Shown here: positions 1 to 7,745 of the stretch, piece by piece
Layout: the number at the start of each line of letters is the position of its first letter
How positions within the stretch are numbered: the first letter of the stretch is position 1
NCBI GenBank assembly: GCA_944358495.1
Contig: CALVRF010000019.1
Coordinates: 1 to 18,779 of the forward strand
DNA from: an uncultured Bacilli bacterium
Lineage (GTDB): Bacteria; Bacillota_I; Bacilli_A; RF39; UBA660
Reading direction: 5' to 3'
DNA: 18,779 bases
The notes under the pieces: generated by a model
Told to the model about the DNA's origin: nothing
Databases searched by the model: none
What the model saw: only the letters and a program-made list of their open reading frames with translations
Program-made: the position numbers and the translations under genes

Positions 1-1139
1 CTAGCTTCTACTTCAACTAGTAATGTATCATCATCAGGCGTTAAGGTTAAATCATCAACTACTGGTTCTATTCCATCGACTAAATATCCATTTGAACATT
101 CGGTTGTTTCATTGCCTGCTTCATCAGTAGCTTTAACACATAACTTTTGTTCTAAACTGTTTTCTTCAAAGATATAATCAAAACTTCCATTATTTAATGT
201 TGCTGTTTGACTTGGCTCACAAGTTTCTTCTGAAGTTACACAATATAGCACATCAGTTATAGTTCCATTATCTCTAACACTAGTATTTAAAGTAACTCCA
301 TTATTCCAGCCGTTTTCTCCTTCGATGATTTCCTTTTCAGCTATCGCTAAATTTGGATTAGTAACATCCTTAGTTTTCGTAGCTGAACTTGAAAATACTA
401 CATTTCCACTACTATCTTCAGCTTTTACATAAACAGTATAGTCTTTATAAACATCTAAATCAGTTAAGGTATATACATTACTATCACTTTCATACCATGA
501 ATTATTATCAATACTATAATAATATTTTATGGCATTTGAAGCATTAACCGTTACTTTTATCCTTTGTTCTTCTGGTTCTAAACTTATACTATTTATAGCT
601 AACTCTCCTGATGTATCAGTATCAGCTGTACTAAAGTTTGTATCATTTCCTTCTTGTAAATAGTTAAGTTCCATGGTTAGATTAAAACTTGTATCACTAG
701 GCATACTTGTTACATCTTCATTAAACTTAAAAGTTACATAAAAGGTTTTATCTTCATCAACATTTAATGGACTTCTGGATTCTATTCCCTCAACAGTATA
801 ATTAATTATATCTGTTCCATTCATATCAATCTTAATAGAATCTAAAACCGCATCTAAAGTTCCTTCATTAGATACTGTTACCGCATATTTAATACTATCT
901 CCAGGCGCATTTAAATTAAAACTAAAATTTGCACTTAAATCGTCAAATGATTTTGATACTTCCTCTGCTCCATCAGTTTTTTCCTCTAGGGCGATATTAC
1001 TAATTATTATTTTCCAATTACTAGTTATACTTCCTGTTCCTTTGATGTCTAAGGCACTATTAAAAGCCGCATAACTTACGGCCATTATCATTACTATTCC
1101 GATTAATCCTATAATTATTATATTTTTCTTGTTAACCAT
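1..1139 (-). CDS. Secreted YAAF-type surface protein with Fn3/Ig-like repeats (3' truncated by window)
   Basis: The minus frame is open from an ATG at 1139 to the left edge with no stop, giving 379 codons of an incomplete protein. The start is fixed by a GGTGAGGTG ribosome binding site five bases upstream. Residues 4-26 form a signal/anchor segment (lysines, then a hydrophobic stretch) ending in SYAAFNSALDIKGTGSI, a motif shared with the protein at 13876-14829. The next ~130 residues are beta-rich and resemble camelysin/TasA-like or DUF-type pilin-like domains, which is inference. Residues about 190-250 look like a fibronectin III-type domain (YYYSIDNNSWY ... YTVYVKAEDSSGNV). Residues about 255-360 look like a bacterial Ig-like repeat with four cysteines (YCVTSEETCEPS, KLCVKATDEAGNETTEC) and the usual VDGIEPVVDDL linker. 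It is probably a cell-surface or adhesin-like protein. The ligand is unknown, and any C-terminal anchor lies outside the window. Confidence 0.85.
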   Translation of the reverse strand, partial: MVNKKNIIIIGLIGIVMIMAVSYAAFNSALDIKGTGSITSNWKIIISNIALEEKTDGAEEVSKSFDDLSANFSFNLNAPGDSIKYAVTVSNEGTLDAVLDSIKIDMNGTDIINYTVEGIESRSPLNVDEDKTFYVTFKFNEDVTSMPSDTSFNLTMELNYLQEGNDTNFSTADTDTSGELAINSISLEPEEQRIKVTVNASNAIKYYYSIDNNSWYESDSNVYTLTDLDVYKDYTVYVKAEDSSGNVVFSSSATKTKDVTNPNLAIAEKEIIEGENGWNNGVTLNTSVRDNGTITDVLYCVTSEETCEPSQTATLNNGSFDYIFEENSLEQKLCVKATDEAGNETTECSNGYLVDGIEPVVDDLTLTPDDDTLLVEVEA

Positions 1140-1156
1140 TGGTACACCTCACCACT

Positions 1157-1175
1157 ATTATTTATAATAAATAAT
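1157..1175. promoter_or_regulatory. AT-rich palindrome, possible operator
   Basis: ATTATTTAT and ATAAATAAT form a perfect 9+9 inverted repeat around a single A. It sits in the 5' untranslated leader just before the ribosome binding site of the surface-protein gene. It could be an operator for the divergent regulator at 1295 or an RNA hairpin covering the translation start. No experimental link is known. Confidence 0.35.
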
Positions 1176-1214
1176 GACTGAAAACAATGTCGATTATTAT
1201 CTTATATTACTTAA

Positions 1215-1243
1215 ATTATACAACATTGGTAGGGGTAATGCAA
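1215..1243 (-). promoter_or_regulatory. Promoter of the YAAF-type surface protein gene
   Basis: On the minus strand a perfect TATAAT (1220-1215) lies 17 bases after TTGCAT (1243-1238), about 70 bases upstream of the start codon. The -35 is weak (3 of 6), but the -10 is ideal and a TG directly precedes it. Confidence 0.55.
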
Positions 1244-1294
1244 GTATCTTATCGTGGGAATATTATTTTTATACAATTAAGTTGGTGATTTTAC

Positions 1295-1516
1295 ATGATA
1301 AAAATAAATATTGAGGAATTACTTAAAAAGAACAACAAGAGCAAATATTGGTTAAAAGGGAAAATGAATATAACTTCAAGAAACTTAAATAAAATAATCA
1401 GAGGTGAAACTACGTCAATTTCGTTTAAATATATTGAAGATTTTTGTAAATATTTAAATTGTACTCCGGGTGAATTAATCACAATTATTCCAAATAAGGA
1501 AAAAATAAAAGCTTAA
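1295..1516 (+). CDS. Small Cro/CI-family helix-turn-helix regulator
   Basis: This 73-residue protein consists of a single Cro/CI-type helix-turn-helix domain. The pattern LLKKNNKSKYWL ... NITSRNLNKIIRGETTSISFKYIEDFCKYLNCTPGELI is that of short stand-alone regulators such as YozG-type proteins, with the recognition helix around residues 27-38. A TTGGTGAT ribosome binding site precedes the ATG by six bases. It is transcribed away from the secreted-protein gene that starts at 1139, and the shared 155-base intergenic region holds that gene's promoter and an AT-rich palindrome. Control of the neighbour and of itself is a reasonable inference from that layout. The target is unknown. Confidence 0.85.
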   Translation: MIKINIEELLKKNNKSKYWLKGKMNITSRNLNKIIRGETTSISFKYIEDFCKYLNCTPGELITIIPNKEKIKA

Positions 1517-1575
1517 AAAAATGTAGAAATTTTTGATGTTTTCTAAAGAGAATCCATCATTTTCTACATTTTTTT
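1515..1575. terminator. Bidirectional terminator between convergent genes
   Basis: AAAAAAATGTAGAAA (1515-1529) pairs perfectly with TTTCTACATTTTTTT (1561-1575). The 31-base loop can fold further through TGATG/CATCA and TTCT/AGAA. A and T runs flank both sides, so it can end transcription both ways. The right arm contains the last codons and TAG stop of the minus-strand gene, and the left arm starts directly at the stop of the regulator gene. Confidence 0.75.
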
Positions 1576-3177
1576 ATGACTAGAGTTTTCTTCAAATTTA
1601 TTTTCAGGGTTTATATAACTAACGCCATTTTCATTACTTTGAATTTCCATCTCAGGAAAGCGCTTGCTTTGGGCTTCTACTTGAGTAGGTGTTAACTGGT
1701 CAATTATTGTTTGGATATCTTTAATATTTTCTTTGTCAATACCACTGGTATGAATTTTAACATTAGCAGCTGCCGTTAATAACTGGGTACTGGTAATTGG
1801 GGTATTAACGCGAGGTAAGATATAATTACCTAATTCAGTTAAAAAACCATAGCAATCTTCTTTGGTAATAACTTCACTACCACTAGATAAATATGCATAC
1901 TTTTTATATAAATAGGTATAAGTTTCATAATCTAAGTCTCTAAATATTCTTATGATTTTACTAAAAATGTCAGAAACAGCACTTATTTCATAACGAATGT
2001 CTATTCTTTTTCGCTTTTCTATTTCTGATTCTTCTTTCAAAGAAAAATCAGAAAGGGGTAAATGAGTTTTGTGATAAGCTATTTTTTTATCTAATAAACT
2101 ATTGATTTGGCTGTTGAATTCCTCCATACTTTCGACATCTAACAAATAATCCAAATCGGTTAAATGTTCCCAATCTTTTTCTTTGGTTGTTTCTCTTGGA
2201 GTCATGGCCGCATGGATATAAATATCTTTATCCATGTTATTATCCCATGTAGGGTCAGCAATGTAATAACCATCTATACCATATTTGGGATCTTTAAGAT
2301 AAACTAATACCCTAGCATGACCAGCATAGTCAAACATTTCTTCATCTTTATTTAACAAAGCAACATCAATACTTATTTTTTTAGCGGATATCCCTACTCT
2401 CCTAACTAAATCTTCTAACAGTCTGGCAAAGCCAACACAAACAATATAATCGTTATACAAAATATTTTTTAAACTCCTAGATTGGTCACCATCTTCATAA
2501 TTTTCTTTATATGGCTTAAATAGTTTAACAATATTATAAACCGCTATATATCTTTCAAATGGTGATAGTTTAGAATTTTTAATATCTTGGACTAATTCCT
2601 CTAAAAAGGCATCTTCCTTTTGATATTCTTCTTTAGTGTAATCGTTTAAATCACGCTTAATAATAATTGAGGCATTGGTATTATCTAAAGCATTTAAATC
2701 TAATTTAGATAAATATTCACCTAAATAATCTTCATTTATAATTAAATTAATTTTAGGTTGACAGTCTTTTAAAATTTCCATTAATTTTAAATAAAAATAT
2801 AAGTTTTCTAAATTATCACCAGTATCGGCAATACTGATAGATGAACCATCTTTTAAATATTTTAAACCTTTTATATTACGCTCAGTTAAATCCGCTGAAT
2901 TAAAGAGTAACTTTCTAGGCTTCTCTAATTCTTGTAAAGTATAATACTGAATAGCATATTTTCTTGAAACTTCTTCATGATTAGCTTCACAAGCAATAAA
3001 ATTTTCTTGCAAATAAGTAACATTTTCTTCACTAATATCATTTTTATCAACACATAAAGTAAATGAAGAATTTAATTGTTTAATTAAGTTGTTAAATCTT
3101 TGATTATCAAATAATTCTTTTTCAATTACAACATATGAAGGTTTTAACTGTAATAAACTATCATAAAATGTTTCCAT
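1564..3177 (-). CDS. Transglutaminase-like protein, main (C-terminal) part of a frameshifted gene
   Basis: The open frame encodes 537 residues. The central region carries a transglutaminase/cysteine-protease-like core: Cys247 in NDYIVCVGFARLLEDLVRR, His287 in YAGHARVLVYL and Asp308 in GYYIADPTWD, in the order and spacing of the catalytic triad of that superfamily. The ~200 residues before it and the mostly helical ~200 residues after it are not recognised. There is no signal peptide, so it is probably cytoplasmic. The ATG at 3177 has no Shine-Dalgarno sequence. Reading this frame upstream, it stays open through EHHKDQI to a run of nine T, where it would join the 92-residue ORF at 3197-3475 if one T were absent. 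The natural product is therefore probably about 636 residues, starting at 3475. Substrate and role are unknown. Confidence 0.75.
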   Translation of the reverse strand: METFYDSLLQLKPSYVVIEKELFDNQRFNNLIKQLNSSFTLCVDKNDISEENVTYLQENFIACEANHEEVSRKYAIQYYTLQELEKPRKLLFNSADLTERNIKGLKYLKDGSSISIADTGDNLENLYFYLKLMEILKDCQPKINLIINEDYLGEYLSKLDLNALDNTNASIIIKRDLNDYTKEEYQKEDAFLEELVQDIKNSKLSPFERYIAVYNIVKLFKPYKENYEDGDQSRSLKNILYNDYIVCVGFARLLEDLVRRVGISAKKISIDVALLNKDEEMFDYAGHARVLVYLKDPKYGIDGYYIADPTWDNNMDKDIYIHAAMTPRETTKEKDWEHLTDLDYLLDVESMEEFNSQINSLLDKKIAYHKTHLPLSDFSLKEESEIEKRKRIDIRYEISAVSDIFSKIIRIFRDLDYETYTYLYKKYAYLSSGSEVITKEDCYGFLTELGNYILPRVNTPITSTQLLTAAANVKIHTSGIDKENIKDIQTIIDQLTPTQVEAQSKRFPEMEIQSNENGVSYINPENKFEENSSHKKM

Positions 3178-3196
3178 AATTTGGTCTTTATGGTGT

Positions 3197-3475
3197 TCAA
3201 AAAAAAACTGGATTAATTAATATAGTCTTATCAACTAATAAAATGGGATTTTCTAAAGTAGTATAAGTTAAAATAATATCTTGCCTAGCTGCAGCATATT
3301 CAAAAAGCATAAAACTGGAGCTTCTAACACCATTATTCCTTTCGGGATTAAAATTTTCTCTAACAAAAACAGTATATTCATCTGATTTTAATAGTTTTTC
3401 TAAATCTTCTAAAGTAAAAAACTGCTGACACCTATCATTAAATAAATTTGTTTCCCAAATATTAACTTCTTTCAT
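3197..3475 (-). CDS. N-terminal fragment of the transglutaminase-like gene
   Basis: This 92-residue ORF has a good AAAGGTGAG ribosome binding site and its own promoter, but ends abruptly in NPVFF followed by TGA directly after a T9 homopolymer (3199-3207). Removing one T gives ...NPVFFEHHKDQIMETFYDSL..., running in frame into the 537-residue ORF at 1564-3177, which itself lacks a ribosome binding site. I read this as the first part of that gene. The break may be a sequencing or assembly slip, a phase-variable or slippage site, or a true inactivating mutation. The fragment has no motif that I recognise. Confidence 0.65.
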   Translation of the reverse strand: MKEVNIWETNLFNDRCQQFFTLEDLEKLLKSDEYTVFVRENFNPERNNGVRSSSFMLFEYAAARQDIILTYTTLENPILLVDKTILINPVFF

Positions 3476-3494
3476 CTAACTCACCTTTTATTTA

Positions 3495-3523
3495 AGTTTA
3501 ACACACCCAAAATAAAAAGGCAA
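3495..3523 (-). promoter_or_regulatory. Promoter of the transglutaminase-like gene, nested in the feoB terminator
   Basis: The -35 TTGCCT (3523-3518), a 17-base spacer and an extended -10 TGTTAAACT (hexamer 3500-3495) lie just upstream of the ribosome binding site. The -35 hexamer is part of the 3' arm of the terminator after feoB. Confidence 0.5.
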
Positions 3524-3533
3524 CGAGGCCTTT
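3510..3533 (-). terminator. Intrinsic terminator of feoAB
   Basis: On the minus strand AAAGGC (3533-3528) pairs with GCCTTT (3521-3516) across a six-base loop and is followed by TTATTTT. The stem begins inside the feoB stop codon. Confidence 0.75.
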
Positions 3534-5547
3534 ACACTATTAGATAATAAATTTGGGTAATAATAAAACATAAAATCATACCAGTAAGAGCCGGAATAAT
3601 GATGGAAAGTAATGCCCATTTGGTACTACCCGTTTCTTTTTTGATAGTAAAAACGGTAGTTAAACACGGCCAATGAATTAAAGTAAACACTAACATACAA
3701 ATGGCAGTTAATAAAGTCCAGCCATTATCAACAAGTAAATTTTTTAAAGCGGATAAATCACTAAAATCAGTAATATAACCTAAGGACATATAACCCATTA
3801 TCATAATGGGAATGACAATTTCGTTAGCTGGAAAGCCTAAGATAAAGGCCATTAAGATGACGCCATCTAGACCGATTAAATGGCCTAAAGGATCGAGAAA
3901 GTCAGTACATCTTTTTAAAAGGCTAATATCATTAATATTAATATTAGTTAATAACCAAATAACTAAGCCGGCTGGCGCCGAAATTAAAATAGCTCTTTTG
4001 AGGACGAAAATAGTTTTATCAAAAATTGAGCGAATAATAACTTTTGTAATTTGCGGTTTGCGGTACGCTGGTAGTTCTAGAGTAAATGCTGAAGGTAGGC
4101 CTTTTAGAAGCGTTTTAGATAATATTTTTGAAATAACAAAAGTCATGATAATACCAAATAAAATGACAATAGTTAACAAGACGGCACTGATAAATGAACT
4201 ATTACTTCCACCAATTATAATAAACATGGTAATGATAGAAATTAAAATGGGAAAGCGACCATTACAAGGAACAAAACAATTAGTAAGCATAGCCATTAAT
4301 CTTTCTCTTGGTGAGTCGATTATTCTAGCTCCAATAACACCAACTGCATTACAGCCAAAACCCATAGCCATAGTTAAGGCTTGCTTACCACACGAAGCAC
4401 ATTTTTTAAAAGCTTTATCTAAATTAAAAGCAATCCTAGGTAAATACCCTAAATCTTCTAATAAGGTAAATAATGGGAAAAAGATGGCCATTGGCGGAAG
4501 CATAACCGATACTACCCAGGCTAAGACACGGTATACACCAAATACTAAACAATTAATTATGATATCTGGAGTATGGATAAAATTTAAAAAACTAATTATA
4601 TTATCTTCAAAACTAAAAAACAAATTATATAAAAAATCTGATGGATAATTCGCCCCTTTAATCGTTATCCAAAAAATAATCATCAACAGGCAAATCATGG
4701 AAATAAAGCCAGTTATTTTGCCGGTTAAAAATTTGTCAATCATTTTATCTCTTTTCGTGTAATTAGTTTTGGTATAAGTAACAGTTTGATTAGTAATTTT
4801 CATGCATTTATCCATTATTTGCTCGGTAATATAAGTATCTATATCTTCTAAATATATTCCTTTTTCATATAAGTGTTTTTGGGCATCATGAACTTTATTT
4901 AACAATTGTTCATCTTTATAATTAAAATTATTAATAAAGGTTTTATCATTACTGATTAATTTTAAGGTAATAGCTTTAGTATTTATTTGGTTATTTTTGA
5001 TTAGTGGTAAAACCATGGCTACCGCATTTTCGAGAAAATCATCGTATTTAAAATTATAGGTTTCTTGACTGGTAGTATTTAAGGCTTCAATTAATTCATT
5101 AAGTCCTTGTTTGTTTCTCGCAGTTACGGGAATAACTGGAACTTTTAAAATAGACTTTAACTTAGGAAAATCAATTTCTATGCCTTTTTTCTTAGCTTCA
5201 TCTAATAAATTAACACAAATAATAACTTTGTTTGTAACTTCGATGACTTGCATAACTAAATTTAAATTACGTTCTAAACAAGTAGCATCACAAACGATTA
5301 TTAATTTATCATAATTGCCTTGATAAACAAAATCTCTAGTGACTTCTTCTTCTTTGGAATGGGCCATTAAAGAATAAGTCCCTGGTAAATCTTCAATTTC
5401 ATATTTTATGCCTTGATAATTTAAGTAACCAGTGGCTTTGGCAACGGTTTTTCCTGGCCAATTTCCGGTGTGTTGATGCATACCAGTTAAAGCATTAAAA
5501 ATGGTACTTTTTCCAACGTTGGGATTGCCAATTAACCCTATCTTCAT
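3532..5547 (-). CDS. feoB: Ferrous iron transport protein B
   Basis: This is a 671-residue GTP-gated Fe(II) permease of the cytoplasmic membrane. The N-terminal G domain shows G1 GNPNVGKST (7-15), G3 DLPG (53-56), G4 NLLD (113-116) and a G5-like VTAR (141-144). Multiple membrane segments follow from about residue 275. The two Gate regions are present, with FGCNAVGVIGARIIDSPRER and the paired FVPCNGRFPIL, plus a CASCGKQAL cysteine motif before the first. The cysteine-rich AVGVIGAR form differs from the VPAI form of enterobacterial FeoB; I recall similar forms in other Firmicutes. Its ATG overlaps the feoA stop by four bases (ATGA), so the two are translationally coupled. Length is near the family norm. 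Confidence 0.96.
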   Translation of the reverse strand: MKIGLIGNPNVGKSTIFNALTGMHQHTGNWPGKTVAKATGYLNYQGIKYEIEDLPGTYSLMAHSKEEEVTRDFVYQGNYDKLIIVCDATCLERNLNLVMQVIEVTNKVIICVNLLDEAKKKGIEIDFPKLKSILKVPVIPVTARNKQGLNELIEALNTTSQETYNFKYDDFLENAVAMVLPLIKNNQINTKAITLKLISNDKTFINNFNYKDEQLLNKVHDAQKHLYEKGIYLEDIDTYITEQIMDKCMKITNQTVTYTKTNYTKRDKMIDKFLTGKITGFISMICLLMIIFWITIKGANYPSDFLYNLFFSFEDNIISFLNFIHTPDIIINCLVFGVYRVLAWVVSVMLPPMAIFFPLFTLLEDLGYLPRIAFNLDKAFKKCASCGKQALTMAMGFGCNAVGVIGARIIDSPRERLMAMLTNCFVPCNGRFPILISIITMFIIIGGSNSSFISAVLLTIVILFGIIMTFVISKILSKTLLKGLPSAFTLELPAYRKPQITKVIIRSIFDKTIFVLKRAILISAPAGLVIWLLTNININDISLLKRCTDFLDPLGHLIGLDGVILMAFILGFPANEIVIPIMIMGYMSLGYITDFSDLSALKNLLVDNGWTLLTAICMLVFTLIHWPCLTTVFTIKKETGSTKWALLSIIIPALTGMILCFIITQIYYLIV

Positions 5548-5771
5548 TTTATCATCTCGGCTTCAATATCTTTAGTGTCATCTTTTCTAATTGCCACGAC
5601 AGCGCCTTTGATAAAATATCCGACCATATTATCACCGGAGCTAACTAAAACCTTTTGAATGGTCGTGCCTTTAACAACCCCCATATCTAGTAATCTTCTT
5701 TTTATATTTTTATCGGCATTGACCTTAGTAATAACTGCCTTATCATCTATTTTTAAATCATTTAATTTCAT
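5544..5771 (-). CDS. feoA: Ferrous iron transport protein A
   Basis: This 75-residue protein is a small SH3-like beta-barrel partner of FeoB. The sequence follows the family pattern: IDDKAVITKVNADKNIKRRLLDMGVVKGTTIQKV, then GYFIKGAVVAIRKDDTKDIEAEM. It is the first gene of the two-gene feo operon and overlaps feoB by four bases. The ribosome binding site is a G-rich GTGGGGG before the ATG. A promoter with a perfect -10 lies about 25 bases upstream. FeoA is thought to bind FeoB on the cytoplasmic side and modulate transport. Confidence 0.93.
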   Translation of the reverse strand: MKLNDLKIDDKAVITKVNADKNIKRRLLDMGVVKGTTIQKVLVSSGDNMVGYFIKGAVVAIRKDDTKDIEAEMIK

Positions 5772-5793
5772 AGGACCCCCACTTTTCTAAAAT

Positions 5794-5830
5794 ATTATAT
5801 GTATTAGATAAATAGAGGTTAAAAACTAAC
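5794..5830 (-). promoter_or_regulatory. feoAB promoter with overlapping inverted repeat
   Basis: On the minus strand TTAACC (5822-5817), 17 bases and a perfect TATAAT (5799-5794) precede feoA. GTTA-AAAAC-TAAC (5818-5830) is an inverted repeat over the -35, a plausible site for an iron-responsive repressor. It does not match the canonical Fur or DtxR site length, so the regulator is open. Confidence 0.5.
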
Positions 5831-5869
5831 TTATTAATATTTTTAAAGAGAAGAAAATTAACTATAATA

Positions 5870-5899
5870 AGAAAAAAAGAAATAGACAAATTCTATTTC
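5870..5899 (-). terminator. Intrinsic terminator of the HerA-type ATPase gene
   Basis: GAAATAG (5899-5893) pairs with CTATTTC (5885-5879) across a seven-base loop and is followed by TTTTTTT. The TAG stop codon of the gene lies inside the first arm. Confidence 0.75.
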
Positions 5900-7665
5900 C
5901 TATCAATAAACCAGTTGGCACTAATGTCACAACTACTACTTGAAGGCGGTGGGGTTGGCTTATCTAACCTAACCAAAACTGGAACTTGAAAAGCATTACC
6001 AAAGGCAATACAATTTCCGGGTTGCAAGACTCTTAGCCTTTTAACAATTTCGTTAGTAATATTAGGAACCATTTCTCTAATATAAGTAACATCACGTGGG
6101 TGTAACATCTTAAAAATTAAGAAATTATTACACTGAGAAATAGAAGTTTCTGACAAATCGGACGGCCTTTGGGAAATAAGTCCTAATAAAACACCATATT
6201 TTCTTCCTTCTTTGGTAATTCTATCAAAAATATTATAACCTAATAAATTTACGTCATTATCGTTTTGAACATAACGATGGGCTTCTTCTAAGATAATATG
6301 GAACGGTAAAGAAGCTCTTTGGTCTAAGTTTTTCGCATATTCAAATAACAGTCTAGAATAAATTTTAGTAAGTGTTTTAGCGAATCTATCATCGACATAG
6401 TTAATATTAAAATTGATGATTTGAGCTTTTCTTCCATTACCAATGATAAGTAAATTTTTAATATAATCATCGATGCTTACATAATCTTTAACATCGAAAT
6501 AAACAGCATAGTCACTATTAATTAAAGTATGAAGTCTAACTTTTAATACATTAGCTTCGTCGTAAACTCTTTCACTATTTAAAGACCCCTCAGAGATTAA
6601 AGCGAAATCTAAAGCTAATCTTAAGTCGTCAAGGCCATAACTAAACGAACCGTCAGGCATAGTAAGCTCAATACTATCATCTAAAAATGATTGCATAAAT
6701 TTAGTGATTAGTTCCATTTCTCTTAATTTACCAGTGGCATCAATAATTAAACATTGTTTTAATGTTCTAACATATCCGGGCTGATAAATGGTAGATTCTA
6801 AGTTTAAATCTTTGGTTTTATATGTCGATAAAATGGAAAATATTTGGTCTCTTATTTGTGAAGATGGTTTTCCACTAGATAAAATATCTAATATAGCCCT
6901 AGCGATAATATCATTTTTTTGTTTAATAACTTCGTTTTCATCCCTAGCAAATACGTTAACTAATTTTAAAGCTTTTTCAATAATTGGTAATTGTGTTGGT
7001 TTTTCAGCATTTAAGAGTAAAGCAATATCATCAATACTAAGAAGCCATAAAGGTAATTTTAAGGTTTCGGATTCACTAAATTTAGTATTAGTGGTATAAG
7101 CTTTAAAAGAGACCTCTGGAGTTAGCTGGCTGATATCTTTAAAAGCAGAATGATATTCCCCATAAGCATCGAAAATAAAGATGCTAGCTCGATAAGCGAC
7201 GGTCGTCTTTTTACTAAAAATACTTTGGATTAAGCGTGCCACACCCCATGATTTTCCAGAGCCGGTAGAACCAAAGATGGCAAAGTGGTTAGCAAAAAAA
7301 TCGTTAATATTAAAACCAATTTTTACACCTTCATAAATAGGACTGGTACCAATATATACATCTTCTTTTTCTTTATAATCATCGACACTAATAACCATCG
7401 GAATTTTTTCTTTAGAAATTAATTTTACGGAAGAAGCGAATGATGGCTTTCTAATAACTCCAAAGACAAATTTATTATTAATAATTTCACCCAAAAGATT
7501 GACATAAGCTATTCCATCTTTAATATCGGTTATTTCTCCAACCATTATTTTGTCAGCATCTTCCATAACTACGTGCAAATTAACTAAGTTTTGAAACTTA
7601 TCTAAATCAATATTTAACTTTACTAAAACTGTATCTTCTTCAATTCCAATTATCTTTCCTAGCAT
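5893..7665 (-). CDS. HerA-type ATPase / DUF87 helicase-like protein
   Basis: This 590-residue protein belongs to the HerA/FtsK branch of P-loop ATPases. Residues 1-70 resemble the HAS beta-barrel found at the start of HerA proteins. Walker A is GSTGSGKSW (132-140), Walker B is HIILEEAHRYV (456-466), and the sensor/arginine region is RITKEGRKYGVLLGLISQRP (482-501). In archaea HerA works with the NurA nuclease in DNA end resection, and bacterial relatives also partner with nuclease or SIR2-type proteins in phage defence. No NurA, SIR2 or nuclease gene is next to it here; it is a single-gene unit with its own promoter and terminator. A housekeeping or genome-maintenance role is as likely as defence. 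The ribosome binding site is GGGTGAT. Confidence 0.85.
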   Translation of the reverse strand: MLGKIIGIEEDTVLVKLNIDLDKFQNLVNLHVVMEDADKIMVGEITDIKDGIAYVNLLGEIINNKFVFGVIRKPSFASSVKLISKEKIPMVISVDDYKEKEDVYIGTSPIYEGVKIGFNINDFFANHFAIFGSTGSGKSWGVARLIQSIFSKKTTVAYRASIFIFDAYGEYHSAFKDISQLTPEVSFKAYTTNTKFSESETLKLPLWLLSIDDIALLLNAEKPTQLPIIEKALKLVNVFARDENEVIKQKNDIIARAILDILSSGKPSSQIRDQIFSILSTYKTKDLNLESTIYQPGYVRTLKQCLIIDATGKLREMELITKFMQSFLDDSIELTMPDGSFSYGLDDLRLALDFALISEGSLNSERVYDEANVLKVRLHTLINSDYAVYFDVKDYVSIDDYIKNLLIIGNGRKAQIINFNINYVDDRFAKTLTKIYSRLLFEYAKNLDQRASLPFHIILEEAHRYVQNDNDVNLLGYNIFDRITKEGRKYGVLLGLISQRPSDLSETSISQCNNFLIFKMLHPRDVTYIREMVPNITNEIVKRLRVLQPGNCIAFGNAFQVPVLVRLDKPTPPPSSSSCDISANWFIDRK

Positions 7666-7683
7666 ATTATCACCCTATTATTA

Positions 7684-7712
7684 ATGTTATCACAAAGGTG
7701 AATTTGTGTAAA
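7684..7712 (-). promoter_or_regulatory. Promoter of the HerA-type gene with inverted repeat
   Basis: On the minus strand TTTACA (7712-7707), a 17-base spacer and TAACAT (7689-7684) precede the gene by about 20 bases. CACAAA (7691-7696) and TTTGTG (7703-7708) form a perfect inverted repeat in the spacer, a possible operator. Confidence 0.45.
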
Positions 7713-7745
7713 GAAAAAGTATTAGATTATTGAGCTTCTAATACT
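7711..7745 (-). terminator. Intrinsic terminator of yqeG-yqeH
   Basis: AGTATTAGA (7745-7737 region) pairs with TCTAATACT (7726-7718) across a ten-base loop and is followed by TTTTCTTT. The last codons and the TAA stop of yqeH lie within the hairpin. Confidence 0.75.

Noticed and set aside
3197..3207. TGA read as tryptophan (mycoplasma code) to explain the short ORF at 3197-3475
   Set aside because: Reading through the TGA reaches a TAA two codons later, and TGA correctly ends the DUF362 and double-HTH genes.
3806..4648. 280-codon plus-strand ORF opposite feoB
   Set aside because: It is antisense to a clear feoB gene, has no family motif or ribosome binding site, and arises from the codon bias of the opposite strand.
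5818..5830. Canonical DtxR/IdeR or Fur box at feoAB
   Set aside because: The half-sites are separated by five bases instead of three for DtxR, and the 19-bp Fur pattern is absent; only an inverted repeat can be claimed.
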